NCBI RefSeq assembly: GCF_034422975.1
Contig: NZ_CP139873.1
Coordinates: forward strand, 868,001 to 932,000
Length of the DNA stretch: 64,000 bases
DNA from: Idiomarina sp. PL1-037
GTDB lineage: Bacteria; Pseudomonadota; Gammaproteobacteria; Enterobacterales; Alteromonadaceae
Direction: 5' to 3'
The first letter of the stretch is position 1. Each line of letters begins with the position of its first letter. A program made the translations under genes and the position numbers. Positions 45,762-54,053 of the stretch are shown here, one piece after another. The notes under the pieces are model-generated. The model made no database searches and was not told where the DNA came from. It saw nothing but the letters and a program-made list of their open reading frames with translations.

Positions 45762-46160
45762 GCGTATTTTACCTTTGCTGTTATAGGTAAGAGTGTCTTT
45801 TCGTGCGGACTGTAAAATGGTTTGTTTTAACTGATCGATACTGTTCAGTGTTGACTGAACCACGCGTTCATTAACCTGACTTTGATGCTGAATGTCAGAA
45901 AGAGCAGCCTCAATGGTGGCAACCGCTTCAGCTAAGTCCGGGTCATCTTTTAACTGGTCGTTGTCCGGGTGTTGAGCCAACTGCTGGTCGAGTTCACTAA
46001 TATGGACTAGCGCTTTTTCTTTGGCGTCGGTAAGAGCATTAACATCGGCGTGTTGGCGCTCGACAATGGCATTAAGCTCACGCTGCTGAAGCAACGCAAG
46101 GTTTTCCAGCGAGTCTGCCATATCCTGTAATATATCGTTAACAGGCGCCAACACGGTCAT
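45759..46160 (-). CDS. flgN: Flagellar chaperone FlgN
   Basis: 133 aa, entirely helical/coiled coil (long heptad-like runs such as DMADSLENLALLQQRELNAIVERQ and NERVVQSTLNSIDQLKQTI, in part), as expected for FlgN, the export chaperone for the hook-filament junction proteins FlgK and FlgL. Weak sequence conservation is normal for this family, so the call leans on size, fold and position directly after flgM. The start codon overlaps the flgM stop region, so translation is coupled. Confidence 0.87.
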   Translation of the reverse strand: MTVLAPVNDILQDMADSLENLALLQQRELNAIVERQHADVNALTDAKEKALVHISELDQQLAQHPDNDQLKDDPDLAEAVATIEAALSDIQHQSQVNERVVQSTLNSIDQLKQTILQSARKDTLTYNSKGKIR

Positions 46161-46483
46161 TATTCGTTGCTGCCGTTACTGAACATGTCAGACTCAAACT
46201 GAGCCAGTTTATTGGCCAGTTGTTCAACGTTAATTTTGTACGAGCCGCTTTCAATGTCGGCTTTAATTTTGTCAACTTTGGCTTGGTCAATGCCGCTGCT
46301 GTTCATTGCTTTTTCCTGTAAGCCACTCAGTTGTTGCGCTTCGCTGGTTAATGAAACAGCGTCACCACCTTTTTGCGAAACCGAAGCAGGCTTCGCCGGA
46401 GCATCGCTCTGTACTTGACGGTTACTTGACTTGCTATCAATGTTGGCATTTTTCAGCCCGGCATTGTTAATGTTAATTGACAT
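46160..46483 (-). CDS. flgM: Anti-sigma-28 factor FlgM
   Basis: 107 aa, mostly disordered in its N-terminal half (SKSSNRQVQSDAPAKP), with the C-terminal FliA-binding helix region VSLTSEAQQLSGLQEKAMN...IDQAKVDKIKADIESGSYKINVEQLANKLAQFE, the FlgM family signature. FlgM holds FliA inactive until it is exported through the finished hook. It is preceded by its own FliA-like promoter and by flgA, and followed by flgN, the standard order. Confidence 0.93.
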   Translation of the reverse strand: MSININNAGLKNANIDSKSSNRQVQSDAPAKPASVSQKGGDAVSLTSEAQQLSGLQEKAMNSSGIDQAKVDKIKADIESGSYKINVEQLANKLAQFESDMFSNGSNE

Positions 46484-46519
46484 GGTTTTTAGCCTCGCTA
46501 GATAATATGTCTCGGTTAC

Positions 46520-46546
46520 TTATCGACCAAGCCTGCAAAAACTTAA
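46520..46546 (-). promoter_or_regulatory. Sigma-28-like promoter of flgM
   Basis: Minus strand: TTAA (46546-46543), 15 bases, GTCGATAA (46527-46520). One base off in each box of the FliA consensus. It lies in the 91-base gap between flgA and flgM and gives negative-feedback control typical of flgM. Confidence 0.65.
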
Positions 46547-46574
46547 ATAAAAATTTCGGCAATTTTATAAAACA

Positions 46575-47297
46575 TTATAAATTGACAGTCACTTCGTTTA
46601 GTCCTGTGACAACCGCTTGTATTGATTTGTTCGACCGTGCGTTTTCAACAACAACCGACTCACCTTTGAGACCATCAGCCAGAGCTTTTCCTGCTGCAGT
46701 AATTCGCAACGTTTTATCTTGGGCAACTATTGTAACGCTTTGCCCTTCACATACAAGACATGTATCGCTGGCACTTATTGCCTGACCTGCAGTAATGCGC
46801 TTTTTAATGCGGGCTCCCACTAAAGCTGTCATGTCAGTAAATACGTTTGAGCGAACCCGATTTAGGTCAACTTCAGAAAAAACTAAATCACTTTCGCTTA
46901 TCATTTGACCTGGCGCCATAGGTGAGGCCGCGGTAACTACATTTTTATAGCGATAAATTCGTACGGGCACATAGGTGCGCCAGTTGGCTTTACCGACGCA
47001 TTCAATTTCAATGGTGGTATAGCTGTCGAGGTTAGCATTAGTTGCCAGACCGACTTTTGGTTGCTGCGCACAAATTTTGGGAGCCATTCGCGGGTCGAGG
47101 TTATTGGCAACCACCTCCACACGACCGTTATCCGGCGCAGAAACCCGCTGTTCTACATAATTATGAGCCAGCTCCTGTAGCGCTTTGTAATTAAAGCGCA
47201 GGCTGTCTTCCGAGACTTTGGTTTCTGCATTAACGGAATTAAAGCTACAAACTATAAAAAAAATCGAACTGATCAGCAGCGATTTACGTACTATCAT
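46575..47297 (-). CDS. flgA: Flagellar basal body P-ring formation chaperone FlgA
   Basis: 240 aa with signal peptide (about 1-25, ending NSVNA). The SAF-like domain in the C-terminal half (about 110-175, VVTAASPMAPGQMISESDL...RITAGQAISASD) and the final chaperone segment VVENARSNKSIQAVVTG are FlgA features. It acts in the periplasm to assemble the FlgI P-ring. It is divergent from cheV with a 162-base gap. No clear sigma-54 site was read upstream on the minus strand. Confidence 0.92.
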   Translation of the reverse strand: MIVRKSLLISSIFFIVCSFNSVNAETKVSEDSLRFNYKALQELAHNYVEQRVSAPDNGRVEVVANNLDPRMAPKICAQQPKVGLATNANLDSYTTIEIECVGKANWRTYVPVRIYRYKNVVTAASPMAPGQMISESDLVFSEVDLNRVRSNVFTDMTALVGARIKKRITAGQAISASDTCLVCEGQSVTIVAQDKTLRITAAGKALADGLKGESVVVENARSNKSIQAVVTGLNEVTVNL

Positions 47298-47319
47298 AAA
47301 AATACCTGATGTTATCCGT

Positions 47320-47346
47320 TAAGGTTATCTGGTCGAGTGCCGAAAA
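47320..47346 (+). promoter_or_regulatory. Sigma-28-like promoter upstream of cheV
   Basis: TAAG (47320-47323), 15 bases, GCCGAAAA (47339-47346). Two deviations from the FliA consensus; the spacing is exact. It is 114 bases before the cheV ATG, giving a long leader. Confidence 0.6.
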
Positions 47347-47459
47347 AAACGGTATAACGTCAAAAGTTCGGCAGTTCGATGGTTTCAGTATGGTTAATAT
47401 AGATGTAAGCAAATACCGTGCCGAAGTAGAAGTAGCCTGCCACATAACAGGAGTGAATA

Positions 47460-48395
47460 ATGGCTAGCATTCTCGATTCAGTGAATCAACGTACGCAAAT
47501 GGTAGGGCAAAACCGGTTGGAGCTTTTGCTATTCCATTTAAACGGTAAACAGCGCTTTGGCATTAACGTATTTAAAGTACGTGAAGTATTGCCATGCCCC
47601 AGGCTGACTGCAATGCCTAACCGAAACCCGCTTGTTCGAGGTATTGCGCACATTCGCGGACAGGCAATATCTATTATAGATTTGAGTATGGCGACAGGGG
47701 GGCGGGCGCTAACCGATATTCAGAACCGTTTTGTCATTATATCTGAATATAACCGAACCATTCAGGGCTTTTTGGTTGAAGGCGTTGATCGCATTATCAA
47801 CATTAACTGGGAAAGTGTCATGCCACCGCCTAAAGGTACTGGCAGAGACGCCTACCTGACGGCAGTGACAAAGATTGATGACGAGTTGGTTGAAATTATC
47901 GATGTAGAACGCATTCTGGCAGATATTATGCCTGCGAATACGGACGTCAGCGAAGAAGTTGCTAATGCAGCCATTAATGTGAAAAAAGAAGATTTGACCA
48001 TTTTAATAACGGATGACTCCTCGGTTGCCCGTAACCAAATAAAACGTGCATTGCAGTCTTTGGGTATTACGCTCGAAGTCAAAAAGAACGGTAAAGAAGC
48101 ATTAGACTACTTAAAAGAAAAAGCTAAGGAAGTGGGGGGCTCGGTTCACCCTCATGTGCCTGTTTTGGTGTCGGACGTGGAAATGCCGATTATGGACGGT
48201 TACACTCTGACCGCTGAGCTAAAAGCAGACCCGAATTTACGCGATATTCATGTTATTTTACATACATCATTGAGTGGTGTGTTTAATCAGGCTATGGTTA
48301 AGAAAGTCGGCGCGGATGATTTTATTGCAAAATTTCATCCGGATGAGCTGGCGACCGCCGTACAAAAATGGCTGAATACAGAAGTTATTGCGTAG
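47460..48395 (+). CDS. cheV: Chemotaxis coupling protein CheV (CheW domain plus receiver)
   Basis: 311 aa. A CheW-like domain (about 20-165) begins ELLLFHLNGKQRFGINVFKVREVL and couples receptors to CheA. A receiver domain (about 182-308) carries LTILITDDSSVAR and the phospho-acceptor Asp239 in LVSDVEMPIMDGY, with Lys near FIAKF completing the site. In polar-flagellated bacteria this cheV-cheR pair commonly precedes flgB. Phosphorylation by CheA would tune adaptation. It is divergent from flgA. Confidence 0.95.
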   Translation: MASILDSVNQRTQMVGQNRLELLLFHLNGKQRFGINVFKVREVLPCPRLTAMPNRNPLVRGIAHIRGQAISIIDLSMATGGRALTDIQNRFVIISEYNRTIQGFLVEGVDRIININWESVMPPPKGTGRDAYLTAVTKIDDELVEIIDVERILADIMPANTDVSEEVANAAINVKKEDLTILITDDSSVARNQIKRALQSLGITLEVKKNGKEALDYLKEKAKEVGGSVHPHVPVLVSDVEMPIMDGYTLTAELKADPNLRDIHVILHTSLSGVFNQAMVKKVGADDFIAKFHPDELATAVQKWLNTEVIA

Positions 48396-48426
48396 CCTGG
48401 TGCCACTGCATCAGGTGCGATGTTAG

Positions 48427-48446
48427 ACCTGACGTAAACGTCAGGT
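48427..48446 (+). other. Perfect inverted repeat between cheV and cheR
   Basis: ACCTGACGT (48427-48435), AA, ACGTCAGGT (48438-48446): a perfect 20-base palindrome-like hairpin with a 2-base centre, about 40 bases upstream of the cheR start. No T-run, so it is either a protein-binding site or an RNA processing/stability hairpin. Confidence 0.55.
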
Positions 48447-48487
48447 TACGAAACGAATGAAACTGAAACGGAAGTTGTTTATATAAC

Positions 48488-49324
48488 GTGATAGATCGCG
48501 AATTAAGTTTATCGGAATATCAGGAATTTCGTCAGTTCCTTGAACATCAATGCGGTATCGTATTGGGTGAAAGCAAACTGTATCTGGTGAAGAGTCGTTT
48601 GAGCCCTTTAATGGGCCGGTTCAATGTCGACTCGCTGGCGGAGCTTGTAAAACGCTCAATGAAGCTAAGTGAGCGGGCTTTACGGGCAGCGGTTATTGAT
48701 GCCATGACAACCAACGAAACCTTGTGGTTTCGTGACACTTACCCGTTCGAAATTTTGAACGACCGTATTCTTCCTGAATATAAAAACCACACCGGGCCTT
48801 TAAAAATTTGGTCCGCAGCCTGTTCCTCCGGGCAAGAACCTTATTCTATTGCCATGACGTACTTAGAGTATAAGGCGAAGAATCCGGGCGGGCTAAGAGC
48901 TGGCATAAAAGTAACGGCAACCGACATTTCTAATAAGGTGCTCGAGCAATGTGCAATTGGTGAATACGATAGTCTTGCTCTTGCGCGTGGTTTGTCGGCT
49001 GAGCGTAGAAAGAAGTTTTTTACGGACGCCGAAAGTAAAGCCGGCTCCATGAGAGTAAAAGACGAGCTTAAACAGTTCATTCATTTTCGTCACTTAAACT
49101 TGCTGGACAGCTATTCTTTGCTGGGCAAGTTCGATGTGATTTTTTGCCGAAATGTCCTTATCTACTTTGCCCCGGAAGTAAAGCGGAAAATTATTGCCCA
49201 ATTCCGGCAATCGCTTAACCCCGGTGGCTATCTTTTCCTCGGTGCATCCGAATCAATTTCAGGACTTACTGACGATTTTGAAATGATCCGCTGCCAGCCA
49301 GGCATAATTTACCGAAGAAAATAG
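48488..49324 (+). CDS. cheR: Chemoreceptor glutamate methyltransferase CheR
   Basis: 278 aa. GTG start at 48488 (MIDRELSLSEYQEFRQ); no better ATG is present. An N-terminal helical CheR_N domain (1-75) is followed by the SAM-binding domain with IWSAACSSGQEPYSIAM, VTATDISNKVLEQ and DVIFCRNVLIYF, all CheR signatures. It adds methyl groups to receptor glutamates for adaptation. It follows cheV by 92 bases and precedes flgB. Confidence 0.95.
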   Translation: MIDRELSLSEYQEFRQFLEHQCGIVLGESKLYLVKSRLSPLMGRFNVDSLAELVKRSMKLSERALRAAVIDAMTTNETLWFRDTYPFEILNDRILPEYKNHTGPLKIWSAACSSGQEPYSIAMTYLEYKAKNPGGLRAGIKVTATDISNKVLEQCAIGEYDSLALARGLSAERRKKFFTDAESKAGSMRVKDELKQFIHFRHLNLLDSYSLLGKFDVIFCRNVLIYFAPEVKRKIIAQFRQSLNPGGYLFLGASESISGLTDDFEMIRCQPGIIYRRK

Positions 49325-49338
49325 TTTCCTGCAGGAAA
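49325..49338 (+). other. Perfect palindrome after cheR
   Basis: TTTCCTGCAGGAAA starts immediately after the cheR stop codon, 36 bases upstream of the flgB sigma-54 promoter. Its place would suit an activator (NtrC-type) site, but the sequence itself does not identify one. Confidence 0.4.
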
Positions 49339-49373
49339 TGTTCGCCTAAAAAAGCAATAATCCCTCCTTAAAT

Positions 49374-49389
49374 TGGCACACTTCCTGCA
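49374..49389 (+). promoter_or_regulatory. Sigma-54 (RpoN) promoter of the flgB operon
   Basis: TGGCACACTTCCTGCA: TGGCAC, five bases, CTGCA, with GG and GC ten bases apart. It differs from the consensus TGGCAC-N5-TTGCA by one base and lies 36 bases before flgB. Confidence 0.85.
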
Positions 49390-49424
49390 TTGTCTTCACT
49401 ATCGAACACTGTGGAGACAAAAAT

Positions 49425-49829
49425 ATGGCACTTTCCATGGACAAACTTATGGGAATACAGCAACACACGTTGGGTGTACGTACTCAGCGCGCGGAGCTTA
49501 TTGCCAATAACATCGCCAATGCCGACACCCCCGGCTACAAAGCGAAAGGCCTGGACTTCCAGCAAGCTTTACAGCAAGCGCAGCGCGGTATGGAAAACCA
49601 CAAAATGGCGCGTACTCACGAAAAGCATTTCAGCGTTGAAATACAACCTCAGGGAACTGAAAAGTTCCGCGTACCTACGCAACCGGATACCGGCGACGGC
49701 AACACCGTTGATGTGCAGTTGGAACAAAACTTGTATGCACAAAATGCGTTGGAGTATGAAATGACCATGAACTTTCTTGATGGCCGCATCAGCGGTGTGA
49801 AGAAAGCCCTGGGCGGACAAGGGAGATAA
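49425..49829 (+). CDS. flgB: Flagellar proximal rod protein FlgB
   Basis: 134 aa, usual length about 135. The N-terminal rod/hook motif ELIANNIANADTPGYKAKGLDF is present, with the typical C-terminal LxxNLYAQNALEYEMTMNFLDGRISG coiled region (in part). It forms the proximal rod with FlgC and FlgF. It is the first gene of the rod-hook operon, behind a sigma-54 promoter, and flgC follows after a 6-base gap. Confidence 0.96.
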   Translation: MALSMDKLMGIQQHTLGVRTQRAELIANNIANADTPGYKAKGLDFQQALQQAQRGMENHKMARTHEKHFSVEIQPQGTEKFRVPTQPDTGDGNTVDVQLEQNLYAQNALEYEMTMNFLDGRISGVKKALGGQGR

Positions 49830-49835
49830 TAAGTC

Positions 49836-50288
49836 ATGAGTCTGTTTAACATTTTTAATGTGTCGGGTTCGGCTATGAGTGCTCAGTCAGTACGACTGAA
49901 TACAACGGCCAGTAACCTGGCAAACGCTAACTCAATCAGCAGCAGTGTTGATGAAACCTACCGGGCCAGAAACCCGGTTTTCGCAACGGCTTTAGCCGAC
50001 GCTAAAGGTGACTATCGTGGTAATAGTCTGACGAATCAGACTCAGGCAGGCCAGGAAGCGGGTGTCAAAGTACTGGGTATCGTGGAAAGCCAAGACCCGC
50101 TGCAAATTGAGTATGCGCCAAATCATCCCATGGCTGACGAAAGCGGTTACATCTACCGTCCCAATGTCAACACCATGGAAGAAATGGCAAACATGATTTC
50201 GGCTTCGCGTTCCTACCAGACAAACGTGCAGGTAGCGGACACTGCCAAAACAATGACACAACGTTTATTGCGTCTGGGTCAAGGGTAA
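49836..50288 (+). CDS. flgC: Flagellar rod protein FlgC
   Basis: 150 aa (usual about 135-150). N-terminal MSLFNIFNVSGSAMSAQSVRLNTTASNLANANS (in part) and C-terminal MISASRSYQTNVQVADTAKTMTQRLLRLGQG (in part) are the FlgC termini that form the coiled rod subunit. The residue segment VDETYRARNPVFATAL is a FlgC landmark. It is cotranscribed with flgB and flgD. Confidence 0.96.
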   Translation: MSLFNIFNVSGSAMSAQSVRLNTTASNLANANSISSSVDETYRARNPVFATALADAKGDYRGNSLTNQTQAGQEAGVKVLGIVESQDPLQIEYAPNHPMADESGYIYRPNVNTMEEMANMISASRSYQTNVQVADTAKTMTQRLLRLGQG

Positions 50289-50302
50289 GCAGGAGATAAC
50301 AA

Positions 50303-50986
50303 ATGGAAGGCGTAAGCAATAACTCACTCATCGACAGCATGAAGTGGAAGAAAGACGAAGGTGCTGAATATGCTGATCCGGATGAGCAGGGAAAGCTGGA
50401 GCAGGAAGACTTTTTCAAGCTGCTAACGGAACAGCTGAATATGCAAGACCCGTCTAAACCGGTCGAGAACGATCAAATGATTGCTCAAATGACCAGTTTT
50501 ACTATGGCGGAAGGCATCAGCGGCTTGTCGGACCGTTTTGATCAGTTCGCAAATGATATGACCTCAAACCAGGCCCTGCAGGCTTCAACCATGGTTGGGC
50601 GTAAAGTGCTGGTTCCGACTGATCAGGCTAATCTGGAATCAGGAGCCGGAGTCACCGGTATGATAGCCACGCCCCAAACGGCTCAGAACGTGAAAATTAG
50701 TATTAAAGATGGCACTGGTGCAGTAGTTCGTACCATTAATATGGGTGATATGGCTCAGGGTACCAAAGAGTTTGAGTGGGACGGGAAAATGTCCAACGGC
50801 GAGGAAGCTCCAGCCGGAAACTACTCATTCTCAGTGAATGCCAGTGTGGGTGGTCAAACTGAAGAACTGCCCATACAGATGCACGCTCGCGTGCAAAGTG
50901 TCAGCACCGGCGGTGACCGCGGTGTGGTTTTGAATCTTAAAGGATTAGGCGGCATCAAACTGTCTGATGTCTCTGAAATTAGTTAA
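50303..50986 (+). CDS. flgD: Flagellar hook capping protein FlgD
   Basis: 227 aa. The N-terminal motif EDFFKLLTEQLNMQDPSKPVENDQMIAQMTSFT (in part) is the FlgD export/cap region. The C-terminal FlgD Ig-like/tudor domain includes the FEWDGKMSNGEEAPAGNYSF segment. It caps the growing hook and guides FlgE assembly. Position between flgC and flgE is canonical. Confidence 0.95.
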   Translation: MEGVSNNSLIDSMKWKKDEGAEYADPDEQGKLEQEDFFKLLTEQLNMQDPSKPVENDQMIAQMTSFTMAEGISGLSDRFDQFANDMTSNQALQASTMVGRKVLVPTDQANLESGAGVTGMIATPQTAQNVKISIKDGTGAVVRTINMGDMAQGTKEFEWDGKMSNGEEAPAGNYSFSVNASVGGQTEELPIQMHARVQSVSTGGDRGVVLNLKGLGGIKLSDVSEIS

Positions 50987-51001
50987 CAGATGAGGTGACT
51001 T

Positions 51002-52357
51002 ATGTCATTTAATATTGCACTTAGCGGTATCAATGCATCGCAAAAAGATCTGGATACGACCGCGAATAATATTTCAAACGTTAAAACAACGGGCTTCAAA
51101 CAGTCTCGGGCAGAATTTGCGGACGTTTATGCCAGCAGCATTTTTAATGCAGGCAATACCAAAGTGGGTGATGGTGTTTTGACATCGTCAGTCGCTCAGC
51201 AGTTCAGCCAGGGTACTCTGGACTTCACTGACAACTCGCTGGATATGGCCATTAGTGGTAACGGTTTTTTTGCGACAACAGACGGTCTTGGCTCTCGTGA
51301 TCTGACTTACACTCGGTCAGGTGCTTTTAAATTGAACGATGATAAGTTCATTGTCGATAACCAAGGGAATTACCTGCAGGGCTATCAGGTTGATCGTAAT
51401 AGTGGCGTGAATTCATCCGTTGCACTTGCAACGACGCAACCTATCCGAATTCCGGATGTGGCTGGTGCGCCACAGAGTACCGATAATGTATTTACTGCAT
51501 TTAACGTAGATGCTCGTCGCTCTCCCATTGATGGAACGGCTAATCCCTTTGATCCGGAAACACCAAGTACTTATCACAGTTCAACGTCTGCAACTGTTTA
51601 TGACTCACTTGGAGAATCCCACACGCTGTCGACGTACTACGTAAAAAGAGACAGTGCATCTAATCAGTGGGATGTTTATGCAACATTCGACGGTGATGAG
51701 ATTGATTTAGATCCAACCGGGACAGCGACACCGTCTGCAACGAACTCTGTTAATGGGTTTACAGGCCTACAAGTCGAGTTTTTAGGTAATGGTGAACCCA
51801 ACGTAGCTGCTGGGCAAACAACTTTTGATCCTGGTTCTTTAGATTTATCAGCCAATAATGCTGCAGGTAATCCTTACCTGAACAATGGTGCATCTGCTCA
51901 AACTATTCAGTTCAACTTTCAGGATTTGAGCGGCACAACGTCACCGACTCAGTTCGCTTCAGACTTTGAAGTAACTAACCTGGATCAGGACGGTAGCACT
52001 GTAGGCCGATTAACTAACGTTGATATCGACAAGTCAGGTTTAATTGCAGCAACTTACTCAAATGGTGATGTTCAGTATTTAGGCCAGGTAGCAGTTGTTC
52101 GCTTTGCTAATGAACAAGGCTTAACGCAAATTGGCGGAACTAAATGGCGCGAGAGTATAGACTCTGGAGAACCGCTTTCTGGCGAAGCTAATACTGGAAC
52201 CTTTGGTGGAATCGAAGCGTCAGCACTTGAAAACTCAAACGTTAACCTGACCAAAGAGTTGGTTGATTTAATTTCAGCCCAGCGTAATTTCCAGGCGAAC
52301 TCGCGTTCACTTGAAGTGAATAACACCATTAATCAGACCATTCTTCAGATTCGTTAA
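51002..52357 (+). CDS. flgE: Flagellar hook protein FlgE
   Basis: 451 aa, longer than the 402 aa of E. coli FlgE, with the extra length in the variable middle domain. N-terminal MSFNIALSGINASQKDLDTTANNISNVKTTGFKQSRAEF (in part) and C-terminal TKELVDLISAQRNFQANSRSLEVNNTINQTI (in part) are hook coiled-coil termini. It forms the flexible hook. It ends at a terminator, and flgF restarts from its own sigma-54 promoter. Confidence 0.96.
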   Translation: MSFNIALSGINASQKDLDTTANNISNVKTTGFKQSRAEFADVYASSIFNAGNTKVGDGVLTSSVAQQFSQGTLDFTDNSLDMAISGNGFFATTDGLGSRDLTYTRSGAFKLNDDKFIVDNQGNYLQGYQVDRNSGVNSSVALATTQPIRIPDVAGAPQSTDNVFTAFNVDARRSPIDGTANPFDPETPSTYHSSTSATVYDSLGESHTLSTYYVKRDSASNQWDVYATFDGDEIDLDPTGTATPSATNSVNGFTGLQVEFLGNGEPNVAAGQTTFDPGSLDLSANNAAGNPYLNNGASAQTIQFNFQDLSGTTSPTQFASDFEVTNLDQDGSTVGRLTNVDIDKSGLIAATYSNGDVQYLGQVAVVRFANEQGLTQIGGTKWRESIDSGEPLSGEANTGTFGGIEASALENSNVNLTKELVDLISAQRNFQANSRSLEVNNTINQTILQIR

Positions 52358-52377
52358 TCGCTTTTATCTGTCGATTA

Positions 52378-52403
52378 AAAAGACGCCTTTGGGCGTCTTT
52401 TTT
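52378..52403 (+). terminator. Intrinsic terminator after flgE
   Basis: AAAAGACGCC (52378-52387), loop TTTG, GGCGTCTTTT and further T: a 10-bp stem with U-tail, separating flgBCDE from flgFGHIJ. Confidence 0.92.
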
Positions 52404-52408
52404 GTTTT

Positions 52409-52424
52409 TGGCATGAAATCTGCA
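52409..52424 (+). promoter_or_regulatory. Sigma-54 (RpoN) promoter of flgF
   Basis: TGGCATGAAATCTGCA: GG and GC ten bases apart, TGGCAT with CTGCA, matching the RpoN -24/-12 pattern with one change in each element. It lies directly after the flgE terminator. Confidence 0.82.
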
Positions 52425-52465
52425 TTGCTTAACCCAGATGACAAAATTTTGGCTGGAGGTCAGCT

Positions 52466-53209
52466 ATGGACAAGATGCTATGGGTAGCGATGAGCGGCGC
52501 GAAAGAAAACATGAACGCTGTCGCTGTTCGTGCCAACAACTTAGCGAACGCCAATACCACGGCGTTTAAAGGCGACTTGCAACAGGCGCGGGCAATGCAG
52601 GCCTTTGGTGAAGGTTTGCCGACTCGTGTCTTTTCTATGACGGAAAGCCCCGGGCAAAATTTTGCCAGTGGAGCAATACAAACAACCGGCCGGAACATGG
52701 ATGTTGCCATTAAAGATCAGGGCTGGATTGCGGTCGACGATGGCACTGGCAATGAACGTTATACCCGCAACGGCAGCCTCGAAGTGGGTACTGATGGCTT
52801 GTTAAAAAACTCAACAGGCCAGACGGTACTCGGCAATAACGGCCCCATATTTGTTCCCATGCCCATAGACAACCTGGTAATAGGAGCAAACGGGAATATC
52901 TCGATACGCCCGATGGGCGCTCCGGCAAACGCGATGGAAGTGATTGACCGCATTAAATTAGTTAACCCGCCGAACGGCAATATGGAAAAAGGTAACGATG
53001 GCCTGTTTAAGTTAAAAGATGACCAGCAAGCCTTAGCCGATGCCAACGTAAAACTTCAAATTGGCGCTTTGGAAGGCAGTAACGTGAACAGTGTCGAAGA
53101 AATGACGCACATGATTGCTCTGCAGCGTCAGTATGAAATGAACGTCAAATTAATGAAAACGGCCGATGAGAACGCCCAGCGTTCCGAGTCGCTGATGAGA
53201 ATGAGCTAA
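52466..53209 (+). CDS. flgF: Flagellar proximal rod protein FlgF
   Basis: 247 aa. The N-terminal segment VRANNLANANTTAFKGDL and the middle VAIKDQGWIAVDDG...ERYTRNGSLEVGTDGLL are shared by FlgF/FlgG; the C-terminal LEGSNVNSVEEMTHMIALQRQYEMNVKLMKTADENAQRS (in part) closes the rod helix. Shorter than FlgG. It starts a new transcription unit behind a sigma-54 promoter, with a GGAGGT ribosome-binding site. Confidence 0.95.
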   Translation: MDKMLWVAMSGAKENMNAVAVRANNLANANTTAFKGDLQQARAMQAFGEGLPTRVFSMTESPGQNFASGAIQTTGRNMDVAIKDQGWIAVDDGTGNERYTRNGSLEVGTDGLLKNSTGQTVLGNNGPIFVPMPIDNLVIGANGNISIRPMGAPANAMEVIDRIKLVNPPNGNMEKGNDGLFKLKDDQQALADANVKLQIGALEGSNVNSVEEMTHMIALQRQYEMNVKLMKTADENAQRSESLMRMS

Positions 53210-53230
53210 GCTTAGCCCAGGAGAAAGACC

Positions 53231-54019
53231 ATGAACCCAGCATTATGGATAAGTAAAACCGGACTGGATGCGCAGCAGCGCGATATTTCAGTCATTTCCA
53301 ACAACCTGGCGAACTCCAGCACCATTGGCTTTAAAAAGAGCCGGGCAGTGTTTGAGGACTTGCTTTACCAGAACATTAACCAGCCGGGCGGTCAGTCGGC
53401 ACAGGACACCGAGTTACCTAATGGTTTGATGCTTGGCGCCGGTACAAAAGTGGTTGCTACGCAAAAAGCGCATACCCAGGGCAATGTTCAGACAACGGAC
53501 AACTCGTTGGATGTGATGATTGACGGCAAAGGTTTCTTTCAGGTGTTGATGCCAGATGGAAACATTTCTTATACCCGCAATGGTCAGTTTTCTTTAAATG
53601 AAGAGGGCGAAATGGTGACCTCGGGTAATGGCTACACTATTGAGCCGGCTATTCAAATACCTGACGACGCTATGTCGGTCAGTATTTCACAAGAAGGCGA
53701 GGTTACTGTCACGCAGCCTGGCAACGCCGATAACGTGGTGGTTGGGCAGCTTAACCTGGTGAACTTTATTAACCCGGCCGGCTTACAGCCTATGGGGCAG
53801 AACCTTTATAAAGAAACCGCTGTAAGTGGTGCACCTTTAGAGGCGGTTCCCGGCGTTGACGGAATGGGTAACACCATTCAGGGCGCCCTGGAAACCTCGA
53901 ATGTGAATGTAACTGAAGAGCTAGTGAACTTAATTGAGAGCCAGCGTGGTTACGAGATGAACTCTAAAGTGATTTCATCTGTGGATCAGATGCTGAGTTA
54001 CATTAATCAGCAGCTTTAA
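53231..54019 (+). CDS. flgG: Flagellar distal rod protein FlgG
   Basis: 262 aa, the standard FlgG length of about 260. N-terminal WISKTGLDAQQRDISVISNNLANSSTIGFKKSRAVFEDLLYQNIN (in part) with the FlgG-specific QNINQPGGQSAQ insert and the C-terminal LETSNVNVTEELVNLIESQRGYEMNSKVISSVDQML (in part). It builds the distal rod through the P and L rings. Confidence 0.97.
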   Translation: MNPALWISKTGLDAQQRDISVISNNLANSSTIGFKKSRAVFEDLLYQNINQPGGQSAQDTELPNGLMLGAGTKVVATQKAHTQGNVQTTDNSLDVMIDGKGFFQVLMPDGNISYTRNGQFSLNEEGEMVTSGNGYTIEPAIQIPDDAMSVSISQEGEVTVTQPGNADNVVVGQLNLVNFINPAGLQPMGQNLYKETAVSGAPLEAVPGVDGMGNTIQGALETSNVNVTEELVNLIESQRGYEMNSKVISSVDQMLSYINQQL

Positions 54020-54053
54020 TTGTTGTCGTCATTAAATAACAACGGGTGATTCT

